This document shows, one piece after another, positions 43,064-54,054 of a DNA stretch of 64,000 nt. This DNA comes from Hyphomicrobiales bacterium (lineage in GTDB: Bacteria; Pseudomonadota; Alphaproteobacteria; Rhizobiales; Rhizobiaceae). The stretch's first letter is position 1. Every line of letters begins with the position of its first letter. The position numbers and the translations under genes are program-made. The stretch is taken from contig UCEU01000026.1 of the NCBI GenBank assembly GCA_900471485.1, positions 83,123 to 147,122 of the forward strand, in the 5' to 3' direction. Below the pieces are notes generated by a model. That model was not told the origin of the DNA. It searched no databases and saw only the letters and a list, made by a program, of their open reading frames with translations.

Positions 43064-44093
43064 GGTCGATCGTACCCTGGTCGCCGGCCAGGAACTGCGG
43101 GCCGATCTGGCGGACCTTGCTGGCCGCCGGGTCGTAGGGGCGATCGGGCACCTGGGCCTGTGGCGCCGGTGCAGCCTGTTTGGTTTCCGCTTCAGGCTTC
43201 TTCGTCTCGATCACCGTGATGGAGCCCTGCTTCGGTGGTTCGCTGATTTGCTGGCCCTTGCGCATGCGTTCGTAGTAGCCGGTGAGATCGCAGGTGCAGC
43301 TGCTCTTCTCACCCGGCTTGCGATCCTTGTAGGCAAACGCGTTCGGCATGGCGCTGTAGGGTGCGCCCGTCGAGACCGAGGTCATGTTGGCGGTCTCGGT
43401 GCTCGATACGTCGTGGTAGAACAGCTCGGTCTGAACGCCGGGGCACATCTGGGCGCAGGTGTTGGCGTCGCGGGAAAAGTCCATCGAGGTGGCGTTCGAA
43501 CTGATCGGGAAAAAGCCGCCATCGCAAGTGCGCACGCAGACGGTGTTGACGTGCGAGCCGCCGCCGGGGAAGCCGAGAAGGCGACGGTTGTCGGTGCCAT
43601 CGGGAGAGATGAAGCTGTCGCCGCGCGTCGCCTGCTCGTCGATGCCGGGGGCGGGGTCATATTGCGGGTCGGTGGCCCATCGCTGGTCGTTGCAGCCATT
43701 GGCGTCGAGCGCCGCCATCAGCTCGTTTCTGGCACGCGTGCCGTCGCTCTGGGCACGCAACGTGTCACGCTGGTCCTGGAGGTAGCGGATGTTGTCGAGC
43801 ATCTGCGTCTCGGCGTGGCCGAGTTCCTGGCAGTAATCGGCATTCTCGCCGCCGATGACGATCATGCTGCCACTGGTGCAGCCGTTGCGCCTGAGGTCGC
43901 TGCGGACCTTGCGGAGCTCGATGTTTTGCTCGGCGAGCGCGCCGGCGAACTTGCGGATTTCGGGAGAGGTACCGATGATTTGCGGCAGATCGGCCATGCG
44001 CGCGCGCAGGTGGCCGCAAATCTCCGCCGTCTGGGCGTGAAGCGGTGTGGCAAGCGCAAGGCCGAGCGCGAAAGAGAGTATCCAGCGTTTCAA
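43020..44093 (-). CDS. Exported DUF2865 domain protein
   Basis: A 357-residue protein with a signal peptide (MKRWILSFALGLALATPLHA). The middle part (about 60-120) is coiled-coil-like with LRKVRSDLRRNGC. The DUF2865 core carries GGGSHVNTVCVRTCDGGFFPISSNA (about 180-204), CAQMCPG and SSCTCDLTGYYERMRKG. Ten or so cysteines suggest periplasmic disulfides. The C-terminus is rich in Lys, Pro and Gln. The family is confined to Rhizobiales, and its role is unknown, possibly in the cell envelope. It ends 44 bp inside bluB on the opposite strand. Confidence 0.9.
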   Translation of the reverse strand: MKRWILSFALGLALATPLHAQTAEICGHLRARMADLPQIIGTSPEIRKFAGALAEQNIELRKVRSDLRRNGCTSGSMIVIGGENADYCQELGHAETQMLDNIRYLQDQRDTLRAQSDGTRARNELMAALDANGCNDQRWATDPQYDPAPGIDEQATRGDSFISPDGTDNRRLLGFPGGGSHVNTVCVRTCDGGFFPISSNATSMDFSRDANTCAQMCPGVQTELFYHDVSSTETANMTSVSTGAPYSAMPNAFAYKDRKPGEKSSCTCDLTGYYERMRKGQQISEPPKQGSITVIETKKPEAETKQAAPAPQAQVPDRPYDPAASKVRQIGPQFLAGDQGTIDLRNPATPGPQPQQN

Positions 44094-44219
44094 GGCATCG
44101 TCCCAAAGGCGAGCAAATACCGAGTTATCGGGGGCGGCCGCTGCCGCCCCTCTCTACTAGCTCGTTTTTCTTAACAAGCCGGCGCTGAAATCCTAGAGCA
44201 TTTTCCCGGATTAAGCCAA

Positions 44220-46532
<2,313 letters not shown>

Positions 46533-46785
46533 CATAAGCCTCCGGCTGCCGCACATGCTTTTTTGTTTTTGGGAATGCCTTCAATACATCAATCGGTAGA
46601 GGGAGACAGTCCGAATTTTGCGTGAAATTGCGAAAAGAGGGCAAATGTGATGCGGCCGGCGAAGCCGTGGCCAAAAACCGCAAAAATCCATGGATTCAGG
46701 GGCATGTCATCTTCCTGAAACACGACTCTGGTTTTGGAGGGACAGATGAACCGTGGGACATGGCATGATGCTTGAGAGGGATAAT

Positions 46786-47595
46786 ATGGATACGCGGCAC
46801 TTCCGTACGCTCTTCATTTCCGATGTACATCTCGGCTCGAAGGCCGCCAAGGCGGACTTCCTCCTCGACTTCCTCAAGTATCACGATGCCGATACGATCG
46901 TTCTGGTCGGCGACATCATCGACGGCTGGCGGTTGAAGCGCAGCTGGTACTGGCCGCAGGTCTGCAACGACGTCGTCCAGAAGGTGCTGCGCAAGGCCCG
47001 CAAGGGAACGCGCGTCGTCTACATTCCAGGCAATCACGACGAGTTCCTCCGCGACTTCCCGGGCACGCATTTCGGTGGCATCGAGGTGGTCGATCGGATG
47101 ATGCACGAGGCCGCCGACGGCAAGAAATACCTGGTGCTACACGGCGACCAGTTCGACGTCGTGGTCCGCAACGCCCGCCTGCTCGCCTATCTCGGCGACT
47201 GGGCCTACGACATGGCGATCATGATCAACGTGGCGCTTGCGGCGGTGCGCCGTAAGCTCGGCATGCCGTACTGGTCGTTTTCCGCCTGGGCGAAGCTGCA
47301 GGTCAAGCATGCGGTGAATTTCATCGGCGAGTTCCAGCGGGTCGTTGCCGAGGAGGCACGCAAGCACGATGCCGACGGTGTGATCTGCGGTCACATCCAC
47401 CACGCCGTGATGGAAGACATCGACGGCATCCGCTACATCAACACCGGCGACTGGGTGGAAAGCTGCACGGCGATCGTCGAGCATCAGGACGGCACGTTCG
47501 AGCTGATCGAATGGCGCGGCGCCGAGAACGCCCTGCCGATGATCCCGCTTGCCATTGAACACCGCGAAAAGCAGCTGGCGCAGGTCGCTGCGTAG
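46786..47595 (+). CDS. UDP-2,3-diacylglucosamine diphosphatase (LpxH)-family metallophosphoesterase
   Basis: A 269-residue calcineurin-like phosphoesterase. Metal-binding motifs are in order: FISDVHLGS (about residues 10-18), VLVGDIIDGW, PGNHDEFLR, and CGHIHHAVM near 205. This matches LpxH and related enzymes that cleave UDP-diacylglucosamine in lipid A synthesis, but alphaproteobacteria usually use LpxI, so a different pyrophosphate substrate is possible. I start at the ATG at 46786 (MDTRHFRT), preceded by GAGAGGG. It stands alone on the plus strand. Confidence 0.85.
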   Translation: MDTRHFRTLFISDVHLGSKAAKADFLLDFLKYHDADTIVLVGDIIDGWRLKRSWYWPQVCNDVVQKVLRKARKGTRVVYIPGNHDEFLRDFPGTHFGGIEVVDRMMHEAADGKKYLVLHGDQFDVVVRNARLLAYLGDWAYDMAIMINVALAAVRRKLGMPYWSFSAWAKLQVKHAVNFIGEFQRVVAEEARKHDADGVICGHIHHAVMEDIDGIRYINTGDWVESCTAIVEHQDGTFELIEWRGAENALPMIPLAIEHREKQLAQVAA

Positions 47596-47681
47596 CGCGG
47601 AGCCGGCCACCAGGATTTTCTAAAAAGCATTTAGTCCGTTGCCTCCGGGCAGCAGGCCCAATTTATTTTTTAAATCGTTTT

Positions 47682-47710
47682 GGGTGGTCACGCGTTTGGC
47701 GTGGCCGCCC
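47682..47710. other. Long hairpin upstream of the MFS gene
   Basis: A 12-bp stem (47682-47693 with 47699-47710, with two G-T pairs on the plus-strand RNA) and a 5-nt loop follow an AT-rich stretch. Neither strand has a T-run after it. It lies 48 bp before the MFS start codon and may be a leader element or the end of the preceding transcript. Confidence 0.4.
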
Positions 47711-47757
47711 TCGATTTCATGTGTTAGGCAAGACCAAGTTCCTTTCAGGTCTTCCAC

Positions 47758-48978
47758 ATGATTCCCGCTCAACTTTCTTTGTCGGGTGAGGGTGCGCCGC
47801 CGCGATTCCGGCTGCTCAGCGCACTCTCCTATTGCGCGCCGCTGCTGGTGAACGGCGTGGCTCTCCCGTTCTTTCCCGTCTGGCTCGCGCTTCACAAGTT
47901 CAGCGATCACGAGATCGGCCTGATCCTTGCCGTGCCGATGGTGGTGCGCGTGCTCGTCGCGCCGATCGTCGCGATGTATGCGGACCGTATGAAGGAGCGG
48001 GCGGATGTGCTGGTCTTCTCCGGCGCGCTATCGCTGCTGACGGCGATTGCGCTCTACTGGACGACGACCTTCTGGCCGGTACTGATCGTCTATACGATCC
48101 AGGGCGCGACCTTTGCGCCCTATGTGCCGGTCGTGGAATCAATCGTCATATCGGGCGTGCGGCGCTGGGGACTGGACTATGGATCGATGCGCGTCTGGGG
48201 CTCCATAGCCTTCATCGTCTCGACACTCGTCGGCGGTCAGCTGATCGGGCGCTGGGGCGGCGACATGGTGTTGCCGGTCATGGTCTTCGGCTTCGTGATG
48301 ACCGTGGTGATGGCATTTTACTGCCCACGCATCGGGCCGACGCGGCGGCGGGGAACGCCGGTCGACATTCCGGCGGCAACCGGCAGCTCGCTGCGCCAGC
48401 CGCATCTGCTGGCGCTTCTGATCGGCGTTGCCATCCAGCAATCAAGCCACGCCGTGCTCTATGCTTTCGCTTCCATCTACTGGCGTGAACTCGGCTTCAG
48501 CGGGACGGAAATAGCGGTGCTCTGGAGCGGCGGGGTGGCGGCGGAAGTCACGGTGTTCTTCCTGTCACGGCAGCTCAGTCGCAAGCTGAATGCCTGGACG
48601 ATGATCCGCTTCGGCGCGGCCATGTGCGTCTGTCGCTGGATCCTGTTTCCGATGCACTGGGGGTTTCTCGGCTTCTTCCTGCTGCAATGCTTCCATTCGT
48701 TCAGCTACGCCTTCGTCCACACGGGCGTGCAGCGCCGGATCGTCGCCTCGGTGCAGGAGACGCAGGAATCGTCTGCCCAGGGCGCCTATTTCTTCTACAA
48801 CGGCATGTTCATGGGACTGATGACGATCGCCGCGGGGTATATCTACGCCTGGCTCGGTCTTGTGAGCTACTACGTCATGGCGCTGGTGGCGCTCGCTGGG
48901 CTCGGGCTTATCGTCTACGCCTTCTATCTTCAGCCCCAGAGAGTGGTCTCGGGCGGCCAGACGAGGGAAGCCTCGTAG
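47758..48978 (+). CDS. MFS transporter (MFS_1-like)
   Basis: A 406-residue polytopic membrane protein with twelve predicted helices. The N-terminal half includes VNGVALPFFPVWLALHKFSDHEIGLILAVPMVVRVLVAPIVAMYADRMKERAD, the loop 2-3 motif of the superfamily. It resembles the HcaT/PhpT and LacY-related MFS_1-like group, which takes up organic acids or nucleosides; the substrate is unknown. The last 49 bp overlap the 3' end of the convergent epimerase gene. Confidence 0.88.
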   Translation: MIPAQLSLSGEGAPPRFRLLSALSYCAPLLVNGVALPFFPVWLALHKFSDHEIGLILAVPMVVRVLVAPIVAMYADRMKERADVLVFSGALSLLTAIALYWTTTFWPVLIVYTIQGATFAPYVPVVESIVISGVRRWGLDYGSMRVWGSIAFIVSTLVGGQLIGRWGGDMVLPVMVFGFVMTVVMAFYCPRIGPTRRRGTPVDIPAATGSSLRQPHLLALLIGVAIQQSSHAVLYAFASIYWRELGFSGTEIAVLWSGGVAAEVTVFFLSRQLSRKLNAWTMIRFGAAMCVCRWILFPMHWGFLGFFLLQCFHSFSYAFVHTGVQRRIVASVQETQESSAQGAYFFYNGMFMGLMTIAAGYIYAWLGLVSYYVMALVALAGLGLIVYAFYLQPQRVVSGGQTREAS

Positions 48979-49913
48979 CGCAGGCCGGGATCGCGATCTC
49001 TTGCGAGCAGCAGCGGACCGTCGAGGTCGACGAAATCGGCGTCCTGTGCCAGCAGCACGGCAGGGGCCATCGCCAGCGATGTGCCGACCATGCAGCCGAG
49101 CATGATCCTGAAATCCAGCCGCTGCGCCTCGCGCTTCATCGCCAGCGCCTCGGTCAGGCCGCCGGTCTTGTCGAGCTTGATGTTGATGGCGTCGTAGCGG
49201 TCGCGGAGGCTGGCGAGGTCGCCGGTGTGGTGGACGCTTTCATCGGCGCAGACGAGGACCGGGCGCTCGATCTCGGCCAGTAGTTCATCCTTGCCTGCCG
49301 GCAGCGGCTGTTCGACCAGGGCGATGCTGAGTTCGGCGGCGATCTTGAGATGGTGCGCCAGCGTTTCTTCCGGCCAACCCTCGTTGGCATCGAGAATGAT
49401 TGCGGCGTCGGGCGCCGCGGCGCGCACGGCGCGAATGCGGCTCTCGTCGTCGCGGGTTCCGACCTTCACCTTCAGAAGCGCGCGGCCGGCATTGGCTCGC
49501 GCCTGGGCGGCCATGACGTCGGGTTCCCCAAGGGAGATCGTGAAGGCGGTGGTGAGCGGACGCAGGGCAAGAAGGCCGATGCTTTGGGCGACGGTCGTTC
49601 CCAGCAGATTGGCTTCGAGATCCCACAGCGCGCAATCCACGGCGTTGCGTGCGGCGCCGGGCGTCATGGCCTGCTGCAGTTCCTGGCGGGAGATGCCGGC
49701 CTCGATCAGCGGGCGCGCCGCCTCGATCTGCGCGGTGACACTATCGAGTGTTTCGCCGTAGCGGTCGTAGGGCACACACTCGCCCCGTCCGATTCGTTCG
49801 CCATCGCTCAGAATGCAGGTGATGACATCAGCAGCGGTCTTGGCTCCGCGCGAGATGGTGAAAGTCCCCGCGATCGGGAAGGATTCCGGATGGATTTCAA
49901 GTGACCGTGGCAT
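48930..49913 (-). CDS. Dipeptide epimerase (enolase superfamily)
   Basis: A 327-residue member of the muconate-lactonising/mandelate racemase branch. The second-strand catalytic KxK is LLKVKVG (about residues 153-159), metal ligands are in ILDANEGW, VEQPLP and CADES, and the far-side catalytic lysine is in INIKLDKTGGL. This arrangement fits L-Ala-D/L-Glu epimerase, which acts on murein peptides in cell-wall recycling; other dipeptides are possible. I start at the ATG at 49913; the longer frame to 50168 runs into the upstream mla region. It converges with the MFS gene. Confidence 0.88.
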   Translation of the reverse strand: MPRSLEIHPESFPIAGTFTISRGAKTAADVITCILSDGERIGRGECVPYDRYGETLDSVTAQIEAARPLIEAGISRQELQQAMTPGAARNAVDCALWDLEANLLGTTVAQSIGLLALRPLTTAFTISLGEPDVMAAQARANAGRALLKVKVGTRDDESRIRAVRAAAPDAAIILDANEGWPEETLAHHLKIAAELSIALVEQPLPAGKDELLAEIERPVLVCADESVHHTGDLASLRDRYDAINIKLDKTGGLTEALAMKREAQRLDFRIMLGCMVGTSLAMAPAVLLAQDADFVDLDGPLLLARDRDPGLRYEASLVWPPETTLWG

Positions 49914-50011
49914 ATTTGCAATCCTGCGCGCATGGAAATTTGGTGTGGCTTCGTTATATTGGCGGCAAGCGGCGAACTCTTGTTCGCGAGTCGGCAATGT
50001 CGCCGTAAGCC

Positions 50012-51181
50012 TTGAAAGATACAAGAGTTTTGAAGTCCGAACCCCGTAACGCCGCCTCACTGCATGTGGACGACCAGACCGATGGCGCGGGACAGCTTGT
50101 GCATCTCGAGGGCAACTGGCGCAGCTCCAACATCCATCTCGTGCTGCGCGACTTCGAAAAGCTGACATCCGGCGCCAAGGGCGACGTGACGCTCGACCTT
50201 TCCGACGTGACCGACATCGACACCGCCGGCGTCTGGCTGCTCTGCCGGTTCAAGAAGCAGGTCGAGGAAAACGGCCACAGCGTTCGCTTCGAAGGCAGCA
50301 ATTCCCACATCGACGAGATGATCGAGGAATTCTCGAAGGAGCCCGACAAGCAGGAAGCGGAACAGAAGCCGAAGGTGACGTTCGTAGAGCGCGTCTTTGC
50401 GCCGATCGGCAAGATGACCTACGACGTCTGGAACAATCTTTCCGCCGCCATGTACATCCTTGGCTCGGCGGTTCGCGGCGCGCAGATGAAGTTCGGTCGC
50501 GGCAGTGGCGTTTCGCCGGCCTCGATCGTCAACCAGATCGACCACATGGGCGTGCGCGCCGTTCCGATCATCCTTCTGATGTCTTTCCTGATCGGCGCCA
50601 TCATCGCGCAGCAGGGCGCCTTCCAGCTTCGCTATTTCGGCGCGGAAGTATTCGTCGTCGACCTCGTCGGCATCCTGCAGCTGCGCGAAATCGGCGTTCT
50701 CCTGACGGCGATCATGATCGCGGGCCGCTCGGGCAGTGCGATCACGGCCGAGATCGGCTCGATGAAGATGCGCGAGGAGGTGGACGCGCTGAAGGTGATG
50801 GGCCTCAACCCGATCGGCGTGCTGATCTTTCCGAGACTGGTGGCGCTGACGGTTGCGCTGCCGCTGCTCACCGTGCTTGCCAACTTTGCCTCGCTGTTCG
50901 GGGCGGCCGTGGTGGCGTGGGGCTACTCGGGCATTACATTCGCCAACTTCCTGGCGCGCCTGCATGAGGCGATCACGCTCTCGACGGTGCTCTCGGGCAT
51001 GATCAAGGCGCCGTTCATGGCGCTGGTTATCGGTATCGTCGCAGCCGTCGAGGGCTTAAAAGTAGGCGGAAGCGCTGAGTCGCTGGGCCAGCATGTGACG
51101 GCTGCGGTGGTGAAGGCGATCTTCGTGGTCATCCTCATGGACGGGCTTTTTGCTATGTTCTATGCGGCGATCAATTTCTAG
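50012..51181 (+). CDS. mlaE: MCE/Mla lipid ABC transporter permease with N-terminal STAS domain (MlaE-like)
   Basis: A 389-residue protein combining a STAS domain (about residues 30-105, VTLDLSDVTDIDTAGVWLLCRF) and an MlaE permease with about five helices, AGRSGSAITAEIGSMKMREEVDALKVMGLNP being the family signature. It forms the membrane core for phospholipid transport between inner and outer membranes. The start is not an ATG: a TTG at 50012 or one at 50030 is used. It opens the mla-type operon of four genes with 9-bp gaps or overlaps. Confidence 0.9.
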   Translation: MKDTRVLKSEPRNAASLHVDDQTDGAGQLVHLEGNWRSSNIHLVLRDFEKLTSGAKGDVTLDLSDVTDIDTAGVWLLCRFKKQVEENGHSVRFEGSNSHIDEMIEEFSKEPDKQEAEQKPKVTFVERVFAPIGKMTYDVWNNLSAAMYILGSAVRGAQMKFGRGSGVSPASIVNQIDHMGVRAVPIILLMSFLIGAIIAQQGAFQLRYFGAEVFVVDLVGILQLREIGVLLTAIMIAGRSGSAITAEIGSMKMREEVDALKVMGLNPIGVLIFPRLVALTVALPLLTVLANFASLFGAAVVAWGYSGITFANFLARLHEAITLSTVLSGMIKAPFMALVIGIVAAVEGLKVGGSAESLGQHVTAAVVKAIFVVILMDGLFAMFYAAINF

Positions 51182-51190
51182 GGACGGGAC

Positions 51191-52039
51191 GTGGAAGAAC
51201 AGCAGACGACAGAGACCGAACAAGAAAAGGAACGCGACATCGTGCTCTCGGCGCGCGACGTCACGGTCGGCTTCGGCTCGAAGATCGTTCTCGACAACCT
51301 GAACCTCGATATCTATCGCGGCGAGATCCTTGGTTTCGTCGGCGCATCCGGTACCGGAAAATCTGTTCTGATGCGCACGGTGCTCCGGCTCCTGCCGCGC
51401 CGCTCGGGCCAGATCAAGATTCTCGGCCAGGACTTCGACGAGCTGGACGAGCCGCAGCGCAACGCGCTCGACATGCGTCTCGGCGTGTTGTTCCAGCAAG
51501 GCGCGCTGTTTTCGTCGCTGACGGTCAAGGAAAACATCCAGGTTCCGATGCGCGAATATCTGGACCTGCCGCCGGCGCTGATGGACGAGCTCGCGCATCT
51601 GAAGATCAGGCTTGTCGGCCTGGCGCCCGATGCCGCCGACAAATATCCATCCGAGCTTTCCGGCGGCATGATCAAGCGCGCAGCGCTGGCACGCGCGCTG
51701 GCGCTCGATCCGGAACTCGTCTTCCTCGACGAGCCGACCTCCGGCCTCGATCCGATCGGGGCGGCCGAATTCGACGAACTTATTGCCAGGCTGCGCGATA
51801 CGCTAGGGCTTACCGTCTACATGGTGACCCACGACCTCGACAGCCTGTTTTCCGTCTGCGACCGCATTGCCGTGCTCGGAAAGAAGCGGGTAATGGTGGA
51901 AGGGACGATCCAGGACATGCTGGCCTACGATGATCCGTGGGTTCAGGCTTATTTCAAGGGCAAGCGCGCACGCTCGATCGTGCCGCAGGATGGCCACGCC
52001 GCCGACGCAAGTCCGGCGCAAGACAGCCGCGGGAAGTGA
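51191..52039 (+). CDS. mlaF: MCE/Mla lipid ABC transporter ATP-binding protein (MlaF-like)
   Basis: A 282-residue ATPase starting at a GTG. Walker A is GASGTGKSV, the Q-loop region is LFQQGALFSSLTVKENI, the signature is LSGGMIKRAALARALA, Walker B is LVFLDEPTSGLD, and VTHDLDS holds the H-loop. The MlaF hallmark SGGMxKR is clear. It energises lipid transfer with the permease at 50012-51181. The C-terminal 30 residues are charged and probably disordered. The MCE-domain gene follows after 9 bp. Confidence 0.93.
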   Translation: MEEQQTTETEQEKERDIVLSARDVTVGFGSKIVLDNLNLDIYRGEILGFVGASGTGKSVLMRTVLRLLPRRSGQIKILGQDFDELDEPQRNALDMRLGVLFQQGALFSSLTVKENIQVPMREYLDLPPALMDELAHLKIRLVGLAPDAADKYPSELSGGMIKRAALARALALDPELVFLDEPTSGLDPIGAAEFDELIARLRDTLGLTVYMVTHDLDSLFSVCDRIAVLGKKRVMVEGTIQDMLAYDDPWVQAYFKGKRARSIVPQDGHAADASPAQDSRGK

Positions 52040-52048
52040 GCGGATACG

Positions 52049-53419
52049 ATGGAAACCAAAGCGAACTACACGATTGTCGGCTTTTTCACGGTGCTTGTCA
52101 TCGCCGCGGCCTTCGGCTTCGTCTACTGGATGGCCGAATACGGACGCGGCGGCCCGATGGCCGAGCTGATCGTGCGTATTCCGGGTTCGGCCAACGGCCT
52201 CAGCGTCGGCTCTCCCGTACGCTTCAACGGCATCCAGGTCGGTTCGGTGAAGTCGCTGTCGATCGACGCCGACGATCCGCAGTTCTCGCTGGCCTTCACC
52301 GAGGTTCGCGTCGATGCGCCTATCTATCCCTCGACCAAGGCCATTCTCGAGATCCAGGGCCTGACCGGTGCCGCCTATATCGAGCTTTCCGGTGGCCGGG
52401 TGGGCGAGAAGAACATCGTGCAGCAGTCGCTGGACACGGGCAAGCGCGCGGTGATCGTCGCCGACCAGTCGAGCGTGACCAACCTTCTGGCGACCGCCGA
52501 CAAGATTCTCGACCGCGCCAATGATGCAGTCGGGCAGGTGCAGGGCTTCGTGAAGGATGCACGTGGACCTCTGACCAAGACGCTGCAGAACGCCGAGACC
52601 TTCTCCGACGCGCTCGCCAAGAACTCCGGCAATATCGACAGCTTCCTGCAGAGCGTCGGCCAGCTTTCCGATACGGTCCGAAAGGTTTCCGGCCGGGTGG
52701 ATTCGACGCTCGAAGCGGTGGAAGCGCTGGTCAAGGCGGTCGATGCGAAGAAGATCGATCACATCCTCGCCAATGCCTCCAAGGTCAGCGACGACGTGGC
52801 GGATGCCTCGGGCGATCTGAAGGGCGCGATCCAGACATTCCGGGAAACGGCTTCGACCTATAACGAGGTCGGCAAGAAGGCGCAGGCGACGCTCGATCGC
52901 GTCGATACGCTGGTGGCACAGATCGACCCGGCCAAGGTGAAAGGCTCGATCGACGACATCTCGCAGGCGACCAAGGACGCCCGCACGGCCGTTGCCTCGA
53001 TCAAGGACGTCGCCAATACCGTGTCGGCGCACCAGAAGGATATCGATCAGACGATCCAGAACGTCTCGCAGATGGCGAACAAGCTGAACTCGGCTTCGAC
53101 CCGTGTCGACGGTATCCTGATCAAGCTCGACGCGCTGCTCGGCACCGACAACACCCAGTCGCTGTTTGCGCAGGCACGCGACACGCTGGCCTCGTTCAAG
53201 AGCGTAGCCGACAATCTCAATGCGCGGATCGGGCCGATCGCCGACAATCTGCAGAAGTTCTCGAGCGGCGGGTTGCGTGACGTTCAGACGCTGGTCAACG
53301 ATACCCGTTCCACCGTGGAAAATCTCAACAACACGATCACCAATTTCGATCGGAATCCGCAGAGGCTGATCTTCGGCGGAGACACCGTGAAACAATATGA
53401 CGGCCGGACGCGGCGCTGA
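52049..53419 (+). CDS. mlaD: MCE-domain lipid-binding protein (MlaD-like)
   Basis: A 456-residue protein with one N-terminal membrane anchor (about residues 8-26, IVGFFTVLVIAAAFGFVYW) and an MCE domain (about 35-115, PGSANGLSVGSPVRFNGIQVGSVKSLSI, then IQGLTGAAYIELSGG). The long remainder (about 140-455) is helical with many Asp, Lys and Ala residues and forms a tube-like stalk in related proteins. It holds phospholipids on the periplasmic side of the Mla transporter. It ends on the start codon of the next gene, overlapping it by one base. Confidence 0.93.
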   Translation: METKANYTIVGFFTVLVIAAAFGFVYWMAEYGRGGPMAELIVRIPGSANGLSVGSPVRFNGIQVGSVKSLSIDADDPQFSLAFTEVRVDAPIYPSTKAILEIQGLTGAAYIELSGGRVGEKNIVQQSLDTGKRAVIVADQSSVTNLLATADKILDRANDAVGQVQGFVKDARGPLTKTLQNAETFSDALAKNSGNIDSFLQSVGQLSDTVRKVSGRVDSTLEAVEALVKAVDAKKIDHILANASKVSDDVADASGDLKGAIQTFRETASTYNEVGKKAQATLDRVDTLVAQIDPAKVKGSIDDISQATKDARTAVASIKDVANTVSAHQKDIDQTIQNVSQMANKLNSASTRVDGILIKLDALLGTDNTQSLFAQARDTLASFKSVADNLNARIGPIADNLQKFSSGGLRDVQTLVNDTRSTVENLNNTITNFDRNPQRLIFGGDTVKQYDGRTRR

Positions 53420-53439
53420 TGAAGGTAGAGGGAACGCAT

Positions 53440-54054
53440 ATGGCCGTATCGGATATGTTGGCGCGTCGTTCGCGGATCGCAAAGGCCGCGATGGCGCTAC
53501 CACTGCTGGCGCTCGTGCTCGCCGGCTGCGGCACATCGGCCAAGAACGATACCTTCGATCTGTCGGCGCCTGTCACAGGCACGGGTCCCGCCGCCAAGCG
53601 CGCGCAGATCCTCGTACAGCAGCCGACGGCGCTGCAGGCGCTGAACAGCGAGCAGATCGTGATCCGCGTCTCGGGCTCGGAGATCCAGTATCTTGCCAAG
53701 GCGCAATGGAGCGACAAGCTGCCGCGCATGGTGCAGGCGAAGCTCGTCGAGGCCTATGAGAACTCCGGCAAGCTCGGTGGCGTCGGCGTGCCGGGGCAGG
53801 GCCTGGCGATCGACTATCAGGTCGTGACCGATATCCGCTCCTTCGAGATCAGCGCGGGTGGCGGCAGCCGCGCCGTGGTCGAGATCTCGGCCAAGATCCT
53901 AAACGACCGCAATGGCACTGTGCGCGCGCAGAAGGTGTTCTCGCAGACCGTGCCTACGGGTGGTGGGAGCAACGAGGCCTTCGTAAAGGCGCTCGACCGG
54001 GCTTTCTCCAGCGTCTCAAGCGAGATCGTCAACTGGACGCTGCAGTCTATCTGA
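53440..54054 (+). CDS. ABC-type transport auxiliary lipoprotein (PqiC/LinM-like)
   Basis: A 204-residue lipoprotein. A lipobox LVLAGCGTS (about residues 22-30) ends the signal peptide, with the cysteine for lipid attachment. The mature domain is the ABC_trans_aux fold (YDLSAP-type start, here FDLSAPVTGT, with LVQQPTALQALNSEQIVIRVSGSEIQYLAKAQWSDKLPRMVQAKLVEAYENS). It couples the MCE complex to the outer membrane. I start at 53440 because GAGGG lies 7 bp upstream; an ATG at 53419 overlapping the mlaD stop is also possible. The 3' end overlaps the convergent acyltransferase gene by 39 bp. Confidence 0.88.
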   Translation: MAVSDMLARRSRIAKAAMALPLLALVLAGCGTSAKNDTFDLSAPVTGTGPAAKRAQILVQQPTALQALNSEQIVIRVSGSEIQYLAKAQWSDKLPRMVQAKLVEAYENSGKLGGVGVPGQGLAIDYQVVTDIRSFEISAGGGSRAVVEISAKILNDRNGTVRAQKVFSQTVPTGGGSNEAFVKALDRAFSSVSSEIVNWTLQSI

